Source of the DNA: Haliotis asinina
Lineage: Eukaryota; Mollusca; Gastropoda; Lepetellida; Haliotidae
Direction: 5' to 3'
NCBI RefSeq assembly: GCF_037392515.1
Contig: NC_090292.1
Span: 46,551,747 to 46,615,746, forward strand
DNA: 64,000 bases
Shown here: positions 23,271-35,432 of the stretch, in pieces
How positions within the stretch are numbered: position 1 is the first letter of the stretch
How the letters are laid out: every line of letters starts with the position of its first letter
Translations under genes and position numbers: made by a program
The notes under the pieces: model-generated
Seen by the model: the letters and a program-made list of their open reading frames with translations, nothing else
Database searches by the model: none
Told to the model about the DNA's origin: nothing

Positions 23271-26200
23271 ATACCATTGTCTATACACAGCTCAGTATCT
23301 GTGAGCTGTTACCTCACCGTGATGCCGATAAATATACTCAAAAGTTCTCAATGACTGACCAGATGTGTTTTCCAAATCTCTTATGCTAACAATGAGAAGA
23401 CTTTAAAATGCTAATTATACCATTCATTGCCATGATTTTGAGGGTGCAAAATGAATATTTGAATTTGGCAGCTTTTTTTCAAAATTTATGGCTAGGGAAG
23501 AGTATTGATAATTTGTATTTAGAAGAAAGTACAATGTAAGGATCCCCGCCCACCCGTCAACCTTGTGGTGCCTTGCAGGCAGATTGGGTTGTATACACCG
23601 AGGGAGCTGAGCATGAAGTTGAGTGCATGGTAATCAATTAATGAAGTGATATTAAATTCCTATCATGAAGAACCTGACTTAAAATGAAAATAGAGCTTTT
23701 AAGTTGACATTAACTATACCAGGTGATCAGACTTTGTCTTGGGTGATGCAAGTTGAGCATGCCAGATCTGGTTCACTTTATGGCCTGTTGTCTGTCACAA
23801 TTTTCATATTGATAATCATCAATAACTTTCCCCGTTGATGATGTTTCCAGCAATCATTGTATTTAGCCAGCTTTGTTTCTTTGCATGGGGATGGACAGCT
23901 CCGTTTTGACTCTGATATTCTCACTCGTGATGATCAGAGTATCTAGTGAAATATCAACATGTAATTCATTGCCTAAGTCATTCTCTTCCCACAGAGGTTA
24001 CTTGTCATATCTTCCTACGAACCTCTGCTCTTATAATACCAAATATAACCACAGGAGTTGATTAGAGTTACAGATATCCGAGGCATGCTGAGGATAGTTT
24101 GAAGGTGATCAATGAGTGATAATATGTTTGATATCAGAAGACATGAGGTTGAGATTAATTATCATCCCAAATCATTCTTCATCAGTTATCAGCAAAAGAA
24201 TGAATTTCTCTTACACAAAACTGACATTAGCTTTCTTGAGCAGTGATCCAAGTGAGGTCATAATATTTTGATGTCATCAGCTTTGTGACATCATAGCATT
24301 GTCAACTGTATTCATAAGGATGTAACAGCATTGGGTGCGTTGTTAGTGAAGAATCGCTTAGAGTAAGCAAATGAATCACTTATCCTGGGCTTGCAACAGC
24401 TCAAAGCATTTCTTGCTTTTGTCAGAATGGCGGGATAATTACTGTTTGCTCTCCTTGACCTACTGAAAAAGGTAAAAAAGGAGTCTTGGTGGCGAGTGAT
24501 GAATTTGATTGTTGATGACTACATGGAACCTCTGGAACAAACTGAGGATGCTGGCATGCAACCTGTCTTCACCATTTCCCAGCTGACAATTTTTGTTCAG
24601 ACATCCAATTCAAATTTTCCTAAGCAGCCATTTTGGTTTGAGAATGAAGTAACCTCCTACAGCTGAAAGTTAGCACTCCGTTGTCAGAAGAATTGCAGTA
24701 CATCGCTTGCAAGCGATTGGTTGTTTGCAGTGCACCCATTGTGGGGCTATTAACAGTTCAATGTACGTAGTGCCTGTAGATACATTTTGGTCTCACACAA
24801 GTGATATCTACTGTGGGAGCCAGATTTGGATAAGATATGCTTTTTTCAGGTGTCGGTATTCCACAGACAGTTATTTATCATGTGAGCTGACCCAGGAAAT
24901 ATATTCAACAAATTAGGAGACTTTTTATTTATCATTTCAAGTTCACAGATTGTCACCTAACATCAGTTCAACACTTTTTACACTTATCAGAGGAATACAG
25001 AAAGTCCGTTGTCCAGACTGCCAGTTATCCTACTTCCATTATAGTGAAAGCTGTGGTGGCTGCGTCGGGTAGACAAGCTGACTTTGTGTCTTGACAAGTA
25101 GGTGCCTGACCCTCAGGGAAAAGCACTCAACCCAACAAGGGTACTACGATCTGTACTCTACTGAGAAATTGTTATCACAAATATAAAGTTACAAAGTTTT
25201 CATGCAGGTTTGCAATTTCACTGTCTCCTTACAAATTGTTTCAAGTTTTCAGTGAGAGAAGTAAGATCTATTCTTGCTTATTCGTCTGGAGAATTTGGTT
25301 TGAAAAAGAAAATCTCAGATGATTCAGTGTACTGACTAAAATATCTTTCATTAATTCTAAGCATCATCATCAGTTATTCAGTGTAACAACATTTTAGTTT
25401 AATAGGCTACAACTTTTCAAATGGAGAATTTTGTGATTTTGTATCAATGCATTCTTCATTTAGGATCTGTGTTTTGTATCGTAGGAAGGTAGAGTGATCC
25501 TTGTCAATAATTGAATAATATATAGACTCCATACTTCTGTTTTTAGTCTTCATATCAGTTGAGCTTGCCTTTTGTCACTCTGACCATTCCCCTTTGAGTC
25601 AAGCTTGAATTATCTCCCTTTGATGCATTATTACCTCCCTTGCTTTAAGGGGACCCTGCTGGTCTTTGTAGAATGGGAACAGTCAGATCCGTGAAATCAG
25701 GTATTCTGAATTGTCCTATGTTTTTGTATGTTTCTTAAAGTAAGAGTTGCTTTCACGAAAAAAGCTGACATATAGGATTTTATGTTAAAAAGAGCATCTC
25801 AAGAATGAGAACTAGGTGTATCTGCTATACTTGTATTTCTTATGATATTGATCTATTTACATTTTAACATGTTCTGTTTATACATGTTGTTTCTTCAGTG
25901 AATTCTTATCTTGATTGTTGGTGGTATCTTGATTGCTGTTATATAATTGTCAAGAAAAGTGTATATTTGTTCTTTGCCATACCAAGACATCAGGAAGTTG
26001 TCAGGAAGATAGCTTTAGGACTGGGATGGGTCCAAACGTTCAACCCAAGTTCCCTACCCCTATTACCCAACCTTACCTGGACACCCATTATTTCAATACC
26101 TGAGATCAAATTTGCAAGAAACGACAATATAATCTTTAGCTCATAGGATAAAATTTTGAGTTTTTCAAGATCTTAAACATGTATATTATTAAAGAGAGAC

Positions 26201-26528
26201 TTAAAATTTTTGCCTAAATCTTCAAAGACAATACAATCTTTTACCACAAGAGAATAACATCTATTTGTCACATGATCTTAATGGGTCTGGGTATTGAGAC
26301 GGGTATCCAGGTCCAGCTCAATACCCACCCGTCCTTGGTAACTTGGTTATCCATCCCAGTTGGTGATATCATGTACATTTGGTCTTGCAGGAGCAATTTA
26401 CCCGTGCCTGAACATTTACTTTGTACTCTACCTGGCTGCACTGAATTGAAATTGAAAGAATTATGTAAATGTGTTATATTTTCAGGATCGTGCTTCATGA
26501 CATTATTCCTAGAAGTATGACATGCCAA

Positions 26529-26950
26529 CAGTCTGAGTAAACTTAGCCTCAGTACTTATCGTTACACCCCACTACTGAGTCTAACAAAACCTTATGAGAG
26601 GACGTGTCAGGTAATTTTTGAGATTGACCAATTGACCACAGCTTACCAAATCACGAAAGTGGACATTCGCAGATACCTTTTGAACTTTATGTCTCGAAAA
26701 GACTGGTACCTGAACGATTCTGAATGCTATTTAGCATACACGTGCTTCCGGGTGATGCACATGCTGAATATTTTGTAAGTCCGTCTGATTCCTAAATACT
26801 AGCCCTTGTTTGATTGGTTAAATCTGTTTAACCGTCTCATTAGCGGTCATAGGTCGCTCAAAGGTTACCTGACGCGACCTACTACTAGGGTTTGTTAGAC
26901 TCAGTGGTGGAGTGTAATGAATAACACTGAGACTAAGTTCACTTAGACTG
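26529..26950. mobile_element. MITE with about 60-bp inverted ends and 10-bp target duplication
   Basis: 422 bp. The left end CAGTCTGAGTAAACTTAGCC and the right end, read inward CAGTCTAAGTGAACTTAGTC, continue as matching arms to CCACTACTGAGTCTAACAAA. Flanks GACATGCCAA (26519-26528) and GAAATGCCAA (26951-26960) fit a 9-10 bp duplication, typical of Mutator-like elements. A joined-ends remnant is at 10361-10438. Confidence 0.8.
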
Positions 26951-28040
26951 GAAATGCCAAAGTCCCCAAAGTTGCATTTTGGGTTGTTTTGTTTTATAAT
27001 TTATTGCCATGACTCACAATCTTTTTTGGAACACAAAAGCAACTCATGGTTTTACAGAGACTTTGAGAGACGAGAGTCATGGTTAATCACAGTATTATTT
27101 TTGGGAGTCATGAAAATTTTAGTGTAATATTTATAAATGTGTGTGTATCAAAAAGCAAAGATTTTATTGTTTTGTGTTGTACTGTCATTTATATGTTAGT
27201 TAATAAATAGTATATTTTTCACTGAACAGTTCAGTCATAACAAAGTATACTTGAACAAATAATCATGCTTGTGATTTATTCACTGTAACGTACAGTGAAT
27301 AATATGAATTAGAAGAAATATCTTAATTCATAAAGACTTCAGAGTCTCTTGCAAAGTTGTGTCATATGCACAGGAATCGTGCGTCGTTCAAGCCTGGCAA
27401 GTGGAGCCTCAGAGTGTTACATGTATATGTCAACCATATTCTCAGTATTATTTACCCAACATTTTGGTGTGGTTCATCAAAGCAATACACTCATGATTGC
27501 CTTCAGACTCCCTTAATGATAGTCAAGATATATATTGTGTGCCCTTTGTTATTGAATGCAAGGGTATGGTGCAGACTGGCAGCAAAATGTTGTAAAAGGG
27601 GATTTGAATGTTTCCTGCTTGCCACTGCACAGGAGTATAGTTTATAAGGATCTGATTTTTTCTCAATTCTAACTTTTAGACATAAAATCACATTATTCTT
27701 TGCGAAATAGCAAAATGTGATCAAACTTTATCATAAAAAAATATGATTTGATTGTCATTTTTTGAGGTGCATTAAGTTGTCACGGAAACTTGATGTCATG
27801 GAGTTTTAGAGTGATGACGTGTGTGACTGGTCATTTTTACAGAGTTACGAATACTTTCATTTCCATGTTAAATTTTTAGGCAATGAATACTCAGCTGAAC
27901 TTGTAAAGTGTAAAACATGTGGTATCCCTTTATCAAACATGCCAGACATTTTGTTTGAGTTTTGTTTAGTCGAGAAGTGTCTGTTGTCATGTCCCCCTGC
28001 AAAATAGGGCTAATTTATGTCATTCCCTTTTCAAGTTAGA

Positions 28041-28320
28041 GTGAGTGAGTTTGGTTTTTGCTTGGAGACAGGTGAAAATCGGAGTTAGAATTGTCTTCAG
28101 CAACCCATGTTTCTTGTGAGAGGCGACTAACTGGATCAGGTGGTCAGACTCGCTGTCATAGTTGACACATGTCACTGGTTCCCAATTGCACAGATTGATG
28201 TTCATGCTGTTGATCACCGGATGGTCATGTCATGGTATCCCATATTTGTACATTGATGTCCATTATGTAGAGAATGCTGGAATATAGTTGGAATATTGCT
28301 GATATAAAGACAAACAACCA
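28041..28320 (+). repeat. SINE-A copy with CAAC-type tail
   Basis: The body runs from GGTGAAAATCGGAGTTAGAA to GGAATATTGCTGATATAAAG and ends with ACAAACAACCAACC in place of CTCA repeats. A remnant tail in reverse orientation (GTGAGTGAGTTTGG) precedes it at 28041. Confidence 0.78.
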
Positions 28321-29139
28321 ACCAGCCTTCCAGTTTTGAATAGTCTCCGGCAGGTCATGCCCTTGGAAAAGGCCATGGATCAGATGATCAGGTTTCATGA
28401 CTTCATTTGAAATCTGTTACGGGAACCCAAAGATAAAAATTAAATATCAGGGATCATTTATCTGAATGAACGGAATATGTGGTCAAGACCTCATCATCAT
28501 TCCTAATTGTAAAGAAATTGTTCATCAATGATATCTAGTCCTTGCTAAACACCTGCTCTTCATAGAATCATACTGCAGGATCTGCTTTCAAAGGTGACTG
28601 TTACCATGGAAACAGATCATGTTTGCTTTACAGTCTTTGCTGGTATGGGCAGAACATGCTTGGGGTTTGAAAGAAAGTCACATTTGTTCTTAAAAGGAGA
28701 GACAGTTGTGATGATGATGACACTCGACCCCATGTCAGTTTGACGTTTTTGCAGGACGCCTTTTCAGACAATTCTATAGTCACTTACTCATTCTTGTCAA
28801 CTTGAACTTTCTGAATCACTTTTCATGCCTACATAGACCACTCAGCATTTGCAGAGGATCAAAGTTGATCTTCAATAAGTATGCTCTGACTATTGTTGAG
28901 TGATCTATGACAAGAATGCTGAACCTTGTTTGGGTGCTTTTGTCACCAGTAATTTCTAGTGGTTTGGTCCTTGTTTGTTTGCCTTATTTCTTTGCCATTT
29001 TACTGTTCTAGTCTGTTCATACAAGGTGCCAAATCTCTTTTCCTATGTGTTATATACAGTCAGTTCTCACCAACAAGGCTGCAGAAGGAGACATGTATGC
29101 CATACAATTTTAAGCCTGTCAAAACAAGGTTAATATGGC

Positions 29140-29401
29140 AACCCGTGAAGGTCCCGGGGTAGAATAGGCCTTCAGCAACCTACACTTGCCTTAAAAGGCG
29201 ACTGTGCTTGTCGTAAGTGGCGACTAACAGGATCGGGTGGTCAGACTTGCTGACTTGGTTGACGCATGTCATCGGCTCCCAATTTGTGTAGATCAATGCT
29301 CATGCTGCTGATCAATGGATTGTCTGGTTCACACTCGATTATTTACAGACCGCGGCCATATAGCTGGAATATTACTGAGTGTGGCGTAAAAGTAAACTCA
29401 C
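29140..29401 (+). repeat. SINE-A copy with target duplication
   Basis: Full-length, 5' ACCCGTGAAGGTCCCGGGGT. GTTAATATGGC (29129-29139) and GTTAATGTGGC (29402-29412) flank it. The tail is a single ACTCAC. Confidence 0.92.
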
Positions 29402-29464
29402 GTTAATGTGGCTGTGATGTGAGTAAGTTATTTTACACAGTTACAGAACTATCACGGCTTGGTG

Positions 29465-29520
29465 TGCCAGGTCTTTGGCATGAGCAGACGCTTTAACCAT
29501 TAGGCTACTCAAACCACCCC
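29465..29520 (-). repeat. SINE-B fragment
   Basis: CAGGTCTTTGGCATGAGCAG and CTTTAACCATTAGGCTACTC match the 5' part of SINE-B in reverse. Confidence 0.65.
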
Positions 29521-30219
29521 TAACATCACCTAAACCTGCCTGGAATTGATCTAAAAATCATCTTATACTATAAGTCCTTTTGAACTGCATGAATTGTGGT
29601 GCACGTTTTCTTCAGTTCACTGTGTAGTTCAAGTTTAGTCCCTTTGGCGTGACTAAACCTTCAGGATTGATATGGACGACTGATTCACCAGGTTTGTCCA
29701 AAACTGAAACTCGATGACTTGGTAGACACACTATATCGTGTAGATATGTGCTCATACTATTGATCACTTGGGCAGGGGGTTGGGTAGGGGTAGTCTACTT
29801 GTTAAAGCATCATGTTCAAATGTCATGAAACAGACCCCCTTGATATTTTTAATCCGCCCGAAGTGAGAGCTGACTGTGAAACCAACTTTCCTTGTTTTCT
29901 GTTTCTACCTTTATGCATTGTGTATAACAAGGTGTACTTGTGAATTAGTGATGTTATATATTTGTGAATGGTTTGGATATACTGATACACTGTAAGTTAA
30001 AAAAATGTCAAAATATGTTTCCAGGATGTATTGACAGCAATATATATGATGTATACATATGGTGTTCTTGACTTGTATCTGTTTAAAACTATTTAGAGTG
30101 ATTTTGTTGTGCAATTATTTTTTGCCTGCTTGTGATCTGTCCCTGCTCTCAATGCATGATAAAACAGCTTTAATGCAGTAGAAATTATGTCCTTTTTATG
30201 TTCGACTGGTCTATAGTTG

Positions 30220-30350
30220 GCTCACCTGATTCAAGGTTTAGCTCACCCGATCTACAGTTAGCTCACCTGATTTAAGATACAGCTCACCTGATCTACAGTT
30301 AGCTCACTTGATTCAGGGTTTAGCTCACCTGATCTATAGTTTATCCTACC
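30220..30350. repeat. About 21-bp tandem repeat, six units
   Basis: Unit AGCTCACCTGATCTACAGTT alternating with AGCTCACCTGATTCAAGGTTT, giving a 42-bp higher-order period. Confidence 0.75.
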
Positions 30351-31454
30351 TGAAGGCAGGGTAAAATCATGTGGATTTGCAATCTCAATTTCACTTTGAT
30401 TTTTTTTTAAAGTGAAATTCTTCAGTATGGTTTTACTGTAAACAGACTACATCACTTCTGATCACCTTACATAACATGATATAGCTCATTAGTTGATGAC
30501 AAAATACGGCCGATCATATGATTTATCTTATCAGTTCCAGCATAACATGACATTCACAGAAACAAATATTTTAGTAGTGAACTGAAAAGTATGGGTTTTT
30601 CCATCAACTCACCTAGCAAGCCACCTATGAGATCATGTGAGAGGGATTGAAAAGTAATTATTGAACTAATTAATCATCAAATTAAGTACCTCCCCTGTCA
30701 ACAAAATGAAGCATATTCCAAGGTGAGCCAAATTAAAGACTTCACACCTGTTTGACGTTCGGGCCTTAAAACATATTATGAGCACCGCCCCCAACTCATT
30801 GTCTCCTCATGGAATGACTGTAGTAGTACTATCGGCGTCCACAAATCCCCCTTTCGACAGATCCACCCAGAACCGACGCTGATTGGCTAATCCAAGTCAT
30901 GTGATCATAAATATGCTTAAAGCTCACGACTATTCATTGAATGCATGACGTCATAGGTTAGCTTGGTTAATTCATCGTAGCCGTAACAACGGGTGAGGTC
31001 TTTGTAATATACGGTTCAAGAGCCCAATTTAACCAATGTAATTCGCCATATACGCTGTCATGTCCTCTACTGTCAGTTCCGGACTCACCATGCGGTCAAA
31101 TTGCTTCCACACCTGTGTTTGCGAGGTCTGTTTCGTGTACTATACTGCGTCAAAAAGGAAACTTCACAAAATGTTATTTTAAAAAATAATTAATAATGTT
31201 TCTCTGATGATACATCTATGTATCCGAAATGGGATCCCCATCTTTCGACTAAAGAAAAACGTTAGCAAAACCCACTCAAAACCATCCATTCGTCGTGGAA
31301 ATGACGTTAGTAACAAATCAGGGTTTGCACATGTGATCTTCGCATCGAAGTTTTTCTTCATTTGCACGTGTTTGCATTGGCCTCAAGAACTGAGAAAAAA
31401 CACACTTATAAACCACAGATCTAACGGTACTTTAAATGCTACGATGGTCAAATG

Positions 31455-32260
31455 TGCAAAATGAACGTGCCGTTGGCGTGTTGCAAGCGGGAAGATCAGT
31501 TATTAACGTCGCAAGAGCAATGGTATGCAGCCGTTGTAGTGAGTGAGTGAGTGAGTTTAGTTTTACGTCGCACTTAGCAATATTCCAGCTATATGGCGAC
31601 GGTCTGTAAATAATCGAGTCTGGACCAGACAATCCAGTGATCAACAACATGAGCATCGATCTTTGCAATTGGGAACCGATGACATGTGTCAACCAAGTCA
31701 GCTAGTCTGACCACCCGATCCCGTTAGTCGCCTCTTACGACAAGCATAGTCACCTTTTATGGCAAGCATGGGTTGCTGAAGGCCTATTCTACCCCGGGAC
31801 CTTCACGGGTCGCAGCCGTTGTTCTGTGTATGACATCCGATGTCGTCTACAACAAACTGGCACCACTTCTGATCGCCAAAGGTCGGGTCGTCCACGTGTG
31901 TCACGAGCAGAGGACCGTCAATCGTCCTACGTCACCTACGTCCTACGATTTCTGCCGGCTACATGAACCAGTGATGAGATGTTTAGAGGTCGACTGTCCT
32001 CACAGACCATTCGAAATCAGTTGCGGGCTGCCAGTCTCCATTCTCTTCAATACTGACGCCTTTTCATCAATGTCAACGTCTGTTGTGGGCCCAACGTCAC
32101 CTCAGATGGACCCAGAGAGACTGGAATCGAGTCGTTCTTTATCGATGAATCTCGGTTTACCCTTAGAATCGCAGATGGCAGGCATCGAGTCTGGAGACTA
32201 CGTCGTGAGCGGTATGTATGTACAGGAAGTCGACAGATTCGGGGGTGTCTATGGCTTTGA
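31455..32260 (+). mobile_element. Decayed Tc1-like transposon fragment, split by a SINE
   Basis: Conceptual reading shows ERAVGVLQAGRSVINVAR (helix-turn-helix) before 31527. After the SINE come LQQTGTTSDRQRSGRPRV and pieces like LLWAQRHLRWTQRDWNRV, DESRFTL and ADGRHRVWR. These are typical of a different Tc1-like family from the two intact-length copies. Several frame changes are present, so it is inactive. SINE-A at 31538-31811 interrupts it with an 11-bp target duplication. Inverted ends were not located. Confidence 0.8.
31538..31811 (-). repeat. SINE-A copy with exact 11-bp target duplication
   Basis: Full-length with four GTGA units. GCAGCCGTTGT is repeated exactly at 31527-31537 and 31812-31822. 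It is inserted in the helix-turn-helix part of a decayed Tc1-like transposase. Confidence 0.95.
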
Positions 32261-32414
32261 TTTCTTCATGTTGGAGACAAAGAGGTAAATGTTTTGGTGG
32301 ACTTTGGAAGTAAGGTTTTTCTGCTTCAGGTGCCACCCCTGGAGGTGGTTATTAGCTCGCACTCCAATGTTTCCATACTGCCATGATGGTTGACACGTCG
32401 AAGTCTGTCTGGAT

Positions 32415-33122
32415 TTACACAAGTTGTGCCCCTACTTTGTCCATAACAACATCATTGAACAATGTGAATAGTCTGACATAGGCAGCCCGCGTACGATTTG
32501 GCAACAGTGCATGCACACATGGATGCATATCCCCACTCACTATACAGTGGATGACGTACAACTGGTCCCATACGACTGGTGCAACACAGAGAGTTCCATC
32601 CATATACGACTTGTCAGCACGGTGGAGCATGCTTAGCATGTTCTCTGATGCAAAAGTCAGTATTTCGTTGTTGTCACCATCATCGGTGCGCAGGAATAAC
32701 CCTCTATCATTTATCAGAGTCCATGGTCCTTCGAAGTGAACTTCAGCCAGAGGCTTAGGTAGGTTTGGCAGGGGGTAGAGGGAGGACTTTACATTCGAAA
32801 AGGGTCCTTCAGATGCTGGATGATCAGCCTTGGACAACTCTTCGTCGTACAGCTGCCGAATGGATGTGACGTACTCCTGTACGCGCTGGCGGAGTCTGAT
32901 AAGGAGTGGAACCTCATCTTCCGATTCCATTAGAACATGGTTGTGTGGTGTTGTTGATTTCACGAAGTCTCCACTTGTAGAACAGTGGCATACAGAATGT
33001 ACACACATCCAATGTGTTGTGGTCAGTCGTCTGACGTTGAGGTGATATGGGCACCCATCATAAAAAACTTGCTGTCCTCCTGCTTGAGAGGTGATGAATT
33101 CAAAGTGCTGGACATTTGCCAT
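32415..33122 (-). CDS. FLYWCH zinc finger plus truncated MULE transposase-like ORF
   Basis: Open frame of 235 residues. Residues 7-65 fit a FLYWCH-type zinc finger (HWMCVHSVCHC...PHNH). Residues 68-100 form the linker VPLLIRLRQRVQEYVTSIRQ that usually follows. From about 155 the frame reads SYMDGTLCVAPVVWDQLYVI, the start of a MULE transposase core with the first catalytic Asp. The frame stops soon after VVMDK, so most of the core is missing. It could be a cut-off Mutator-like element or a small FLYWCH gene derived from one. No terminal repeats were found. Confidence 0.65.
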   Translation of the reverse strand: MANVQHFEFITSQAGGQQVFYDGCPYHLNVRRLTTTHWMCVHSVCHCSTSGDFVKSTTPHNHVLMESEDEVPLLIRLRQRVQEYVTSIRQLYDEELSKADHPASEGPFSNVKSSLYPLPNLPKPLAEVHFEGPWTLINDRGLFLRTDDGDNNEILTFASENMLSMLHRADKSYMDGTLCVAPVVWDQLYVIHCIVSGDMHPCVHALLPNRTRAAYVRLFTLFNDVVMDKVGAQLV

Positions 33123-33544
33123 TTTCTGATGGATGCAGTTTATCCCTTTGTAATTTATTAGGAGTTTAATTAACGGAGAAGGTGAGATCTTCTCGACACG
33201 TTAGTCCTTACCATGTTTAAGACAAAATCTGACAAAGACAGACAAAGCATGTGACAACATAACTTCCGTAAGAGGCATTTACAACTCTCCTCGTTGTTCT
33301 ACACAGTTTGATTATTGAATGGAATTGAGCTAATCCTGCTCTGGTGATAACAGCATGAACGTGTTACCTGCTTGCCAAAACAAAATAAAACAATATCATC
33401 GTACATGTCGTACACGACGCACCCCTTCTTCATTGATAACTAGGCTGTTACATCATTCTACAGGGCAAATAAAAATCATTTCCCACTCTGCCTACTATAC
33501 TTTGGGTGGCAGTTCGGAACTGTAGGCAGTATGGGATCTAACCT

Positions 33545-33590
33545 GTGTTGTGAGTGTGTGTGTTGGCGTGTGTGTGTGTGTGTGTGTGTA

Positions 33591-33626
<36 letters not shown>

Positions 33627-33630
33627 TCCG
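33545..33630. repeat. GT and GA microsatellites
   Basis: Compound (GT)n followed by (GA)n. Frames through it on both strands are low-complexity and not coding. Confidence 0.9.
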
Positions 33631-33809
33631 TGCGTGTGTGCAAGCAGTATGGTATTTCGACTGCTAGTGCTAGTGAAAGGAAGCCCACGATCAGGATTGT
33701 AAGAAACGCCCTGAGTTTGAGCTGGTCCTCCCCTCCCTTAATTTTTGATGGCCGCAAACTCAGCTCACTATTGCCTTGTCAGTTGTGCATTGCATAACCT
33801 TCTGATGAC

Positions 33810-33975
33810 GTTATGACCGAACATATCCTTCTAAAGACGTTATGACCGAACATATCCTTCTAAAGACGTTATGACCGAACATATCCTTCTAAAGACGTTA
33901 TGACCGAACATATCCTTCTTAAGACGTTATGACCCAACATGTCCTTCTGAAGACGTTATGACCCAACACATTCTT
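33810..33975. repeat. 29-bp tandem array, five copies plus a partial
   Basis: Unit GTTATGACCGAACATATCCT TCTAAAGAC starting at 33810, 33839, 33868, 33897 and 33926, with a partial from 33955. The paralogous block at 44065 has a single unit, so the array expanded in this copy only. Confidence 0.92.
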
Positions 33976-35405
33976 TAAAATAATTCAGAGCTATTTCCCC
34001 AATATATAAAATACATATTAATATCCAATGTTTTAAGTTTGCCTGGCCTCCTGTTTAGGACAGTAGCGAAACATTATCCGATGAACAACAAACGAACTTG
34101 AAATAGTAATGTTGAATATGTTAAAAATCAATATATCAACGTCTACACAACATAACTGAAATGCACAGTGATCGAAGTCTGTATCATGGCCATAAGTCAA
34201 CATAAAAATAAAATTAGCTTTGGGGCCTCAGCTTACCCTGCAACACAAAACAAAATTCTCTAGCTTCAGATGTAGATGAGTAGGACGCGACGAATGTGGA
34301 TGACACAAGCATTCTGTCAATAACAACAGGGTTGGATCTTAGGCGAAAAAACATGAAATGGCTACTTGCAATAGATGCGGCGATGTGTCTCTGTAAACAC
34401 TAACACAGTTATCAAGCAAGCAATACACAACATTTAGCACAAGTAAAATACATAAATGAACGATATAGGGTTCAGAGTTTATAGGCTGATGTTCAATATG
34501 ACTACAATGTAGGTAGTTGTGATGATAGATAATAGATTTGAGCCCGAAAGGACATGGAACCATTTTGCTTAATTGTATCTTAGAATGTTTATACGTCAAA
34601 TCCAAGCATTAAAGGACACACAAATCGCTACATTATTACATAAATCTGTTCGTGCCTTACATTCATTATTCGTTCTGATTGTGTAACATAATGGCATGGT
34701 CGATTTCCACACAACTACTATTATGCTCAACACATGTCAATTCTACACTGATGACGATCACTCGGATATCAGGAAGAACTGTTGCAGGCAATACTGTGAT
34801 TGTCTGGCTGTTTGATCAGTGCTGTTCAAGTTCACTTCTCGAAGGGATAGAAGGGATGATCTTTAAATCTGAAACATAGGAACAATGACGGTTCTTTGGA
34901 AGAAAGTATGTGCAACGTTCAAGTCGGATTATGTCATGATTCCACCATGATATGATTCTCAAACGAATGCTTTCACATATATTATGAGTATGGTGAATTT
35001 AACTGTTTTATTAAGAGGATCTGTTAGAGATGTCCTCTGAAGTGCCGGAAATGCCCCGTCAGATTTGCGTCCCTTGGGCAAACGGGGGGTTTCACCAAAA
35101 TAGCGAGCATCTGAAACTAGCACTATGAATATCTGTATTAATCCTTACCCGATACACCGTTACATATTATTTTTATTCCCGTAGACATGATACGGAGTGT
35201 TCCTTTGAATAGTCATTCTACAGGAGATGAAAACTTAAAATAAATTTAAATAATTAAAAAAAATAACGAAACGAAAAAAGAAAGAAAGGGAGAAAGAAAA
35301 AACCAACTTGAAAATTGAAAATAACCTAAATAATTAAGTAGTTCATTGAAAAAATGAATAAACATCATTCATTCAGACTTTCATACCCATGCATACATGC
35401 CTACA
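33955..35405 (-). repeat. Duplicated block D2, copy A
   Basis: Matches 44065-45082 plus 46483-46926 at high identity; the CA run and Tc1 element interrupt the other copy. A partial third copy follows at 35440-36275. The minus strand contains a decayed frame related to the 35433-35777 ORF. Confidence 0.85.
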
Positions 35406-35432
35406 AGATATAATTAGCTTTGAATATATGCA

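Larger units (their letters stand above)
20634..31454. other. Gene-poor interval, repeats only
   Basis: After the TLNRD1 3' end I see no frame longer than about 105 codons and none resembling a known protein. Apart from the SINEs, MITE and tandem repeats listed, the DNA is AT-rich and unique. Unrecognised noncoding RNA genes or small exons cannot be excluded. Confidence 0.5.

Noticed and set aside
19390-24310. Short reversed similarity between 19390-19440 and 24250-24310 (TTGACAATGCTATGATGTCA)
   Set aside because: Real but only about 50 bp; insufficient to define an element.
31773-32288. 171-codon plus-strand frame as a gene
   Set aside because: It begins in a SINE and runs out of frame through a decayed Tc1-like transposase.
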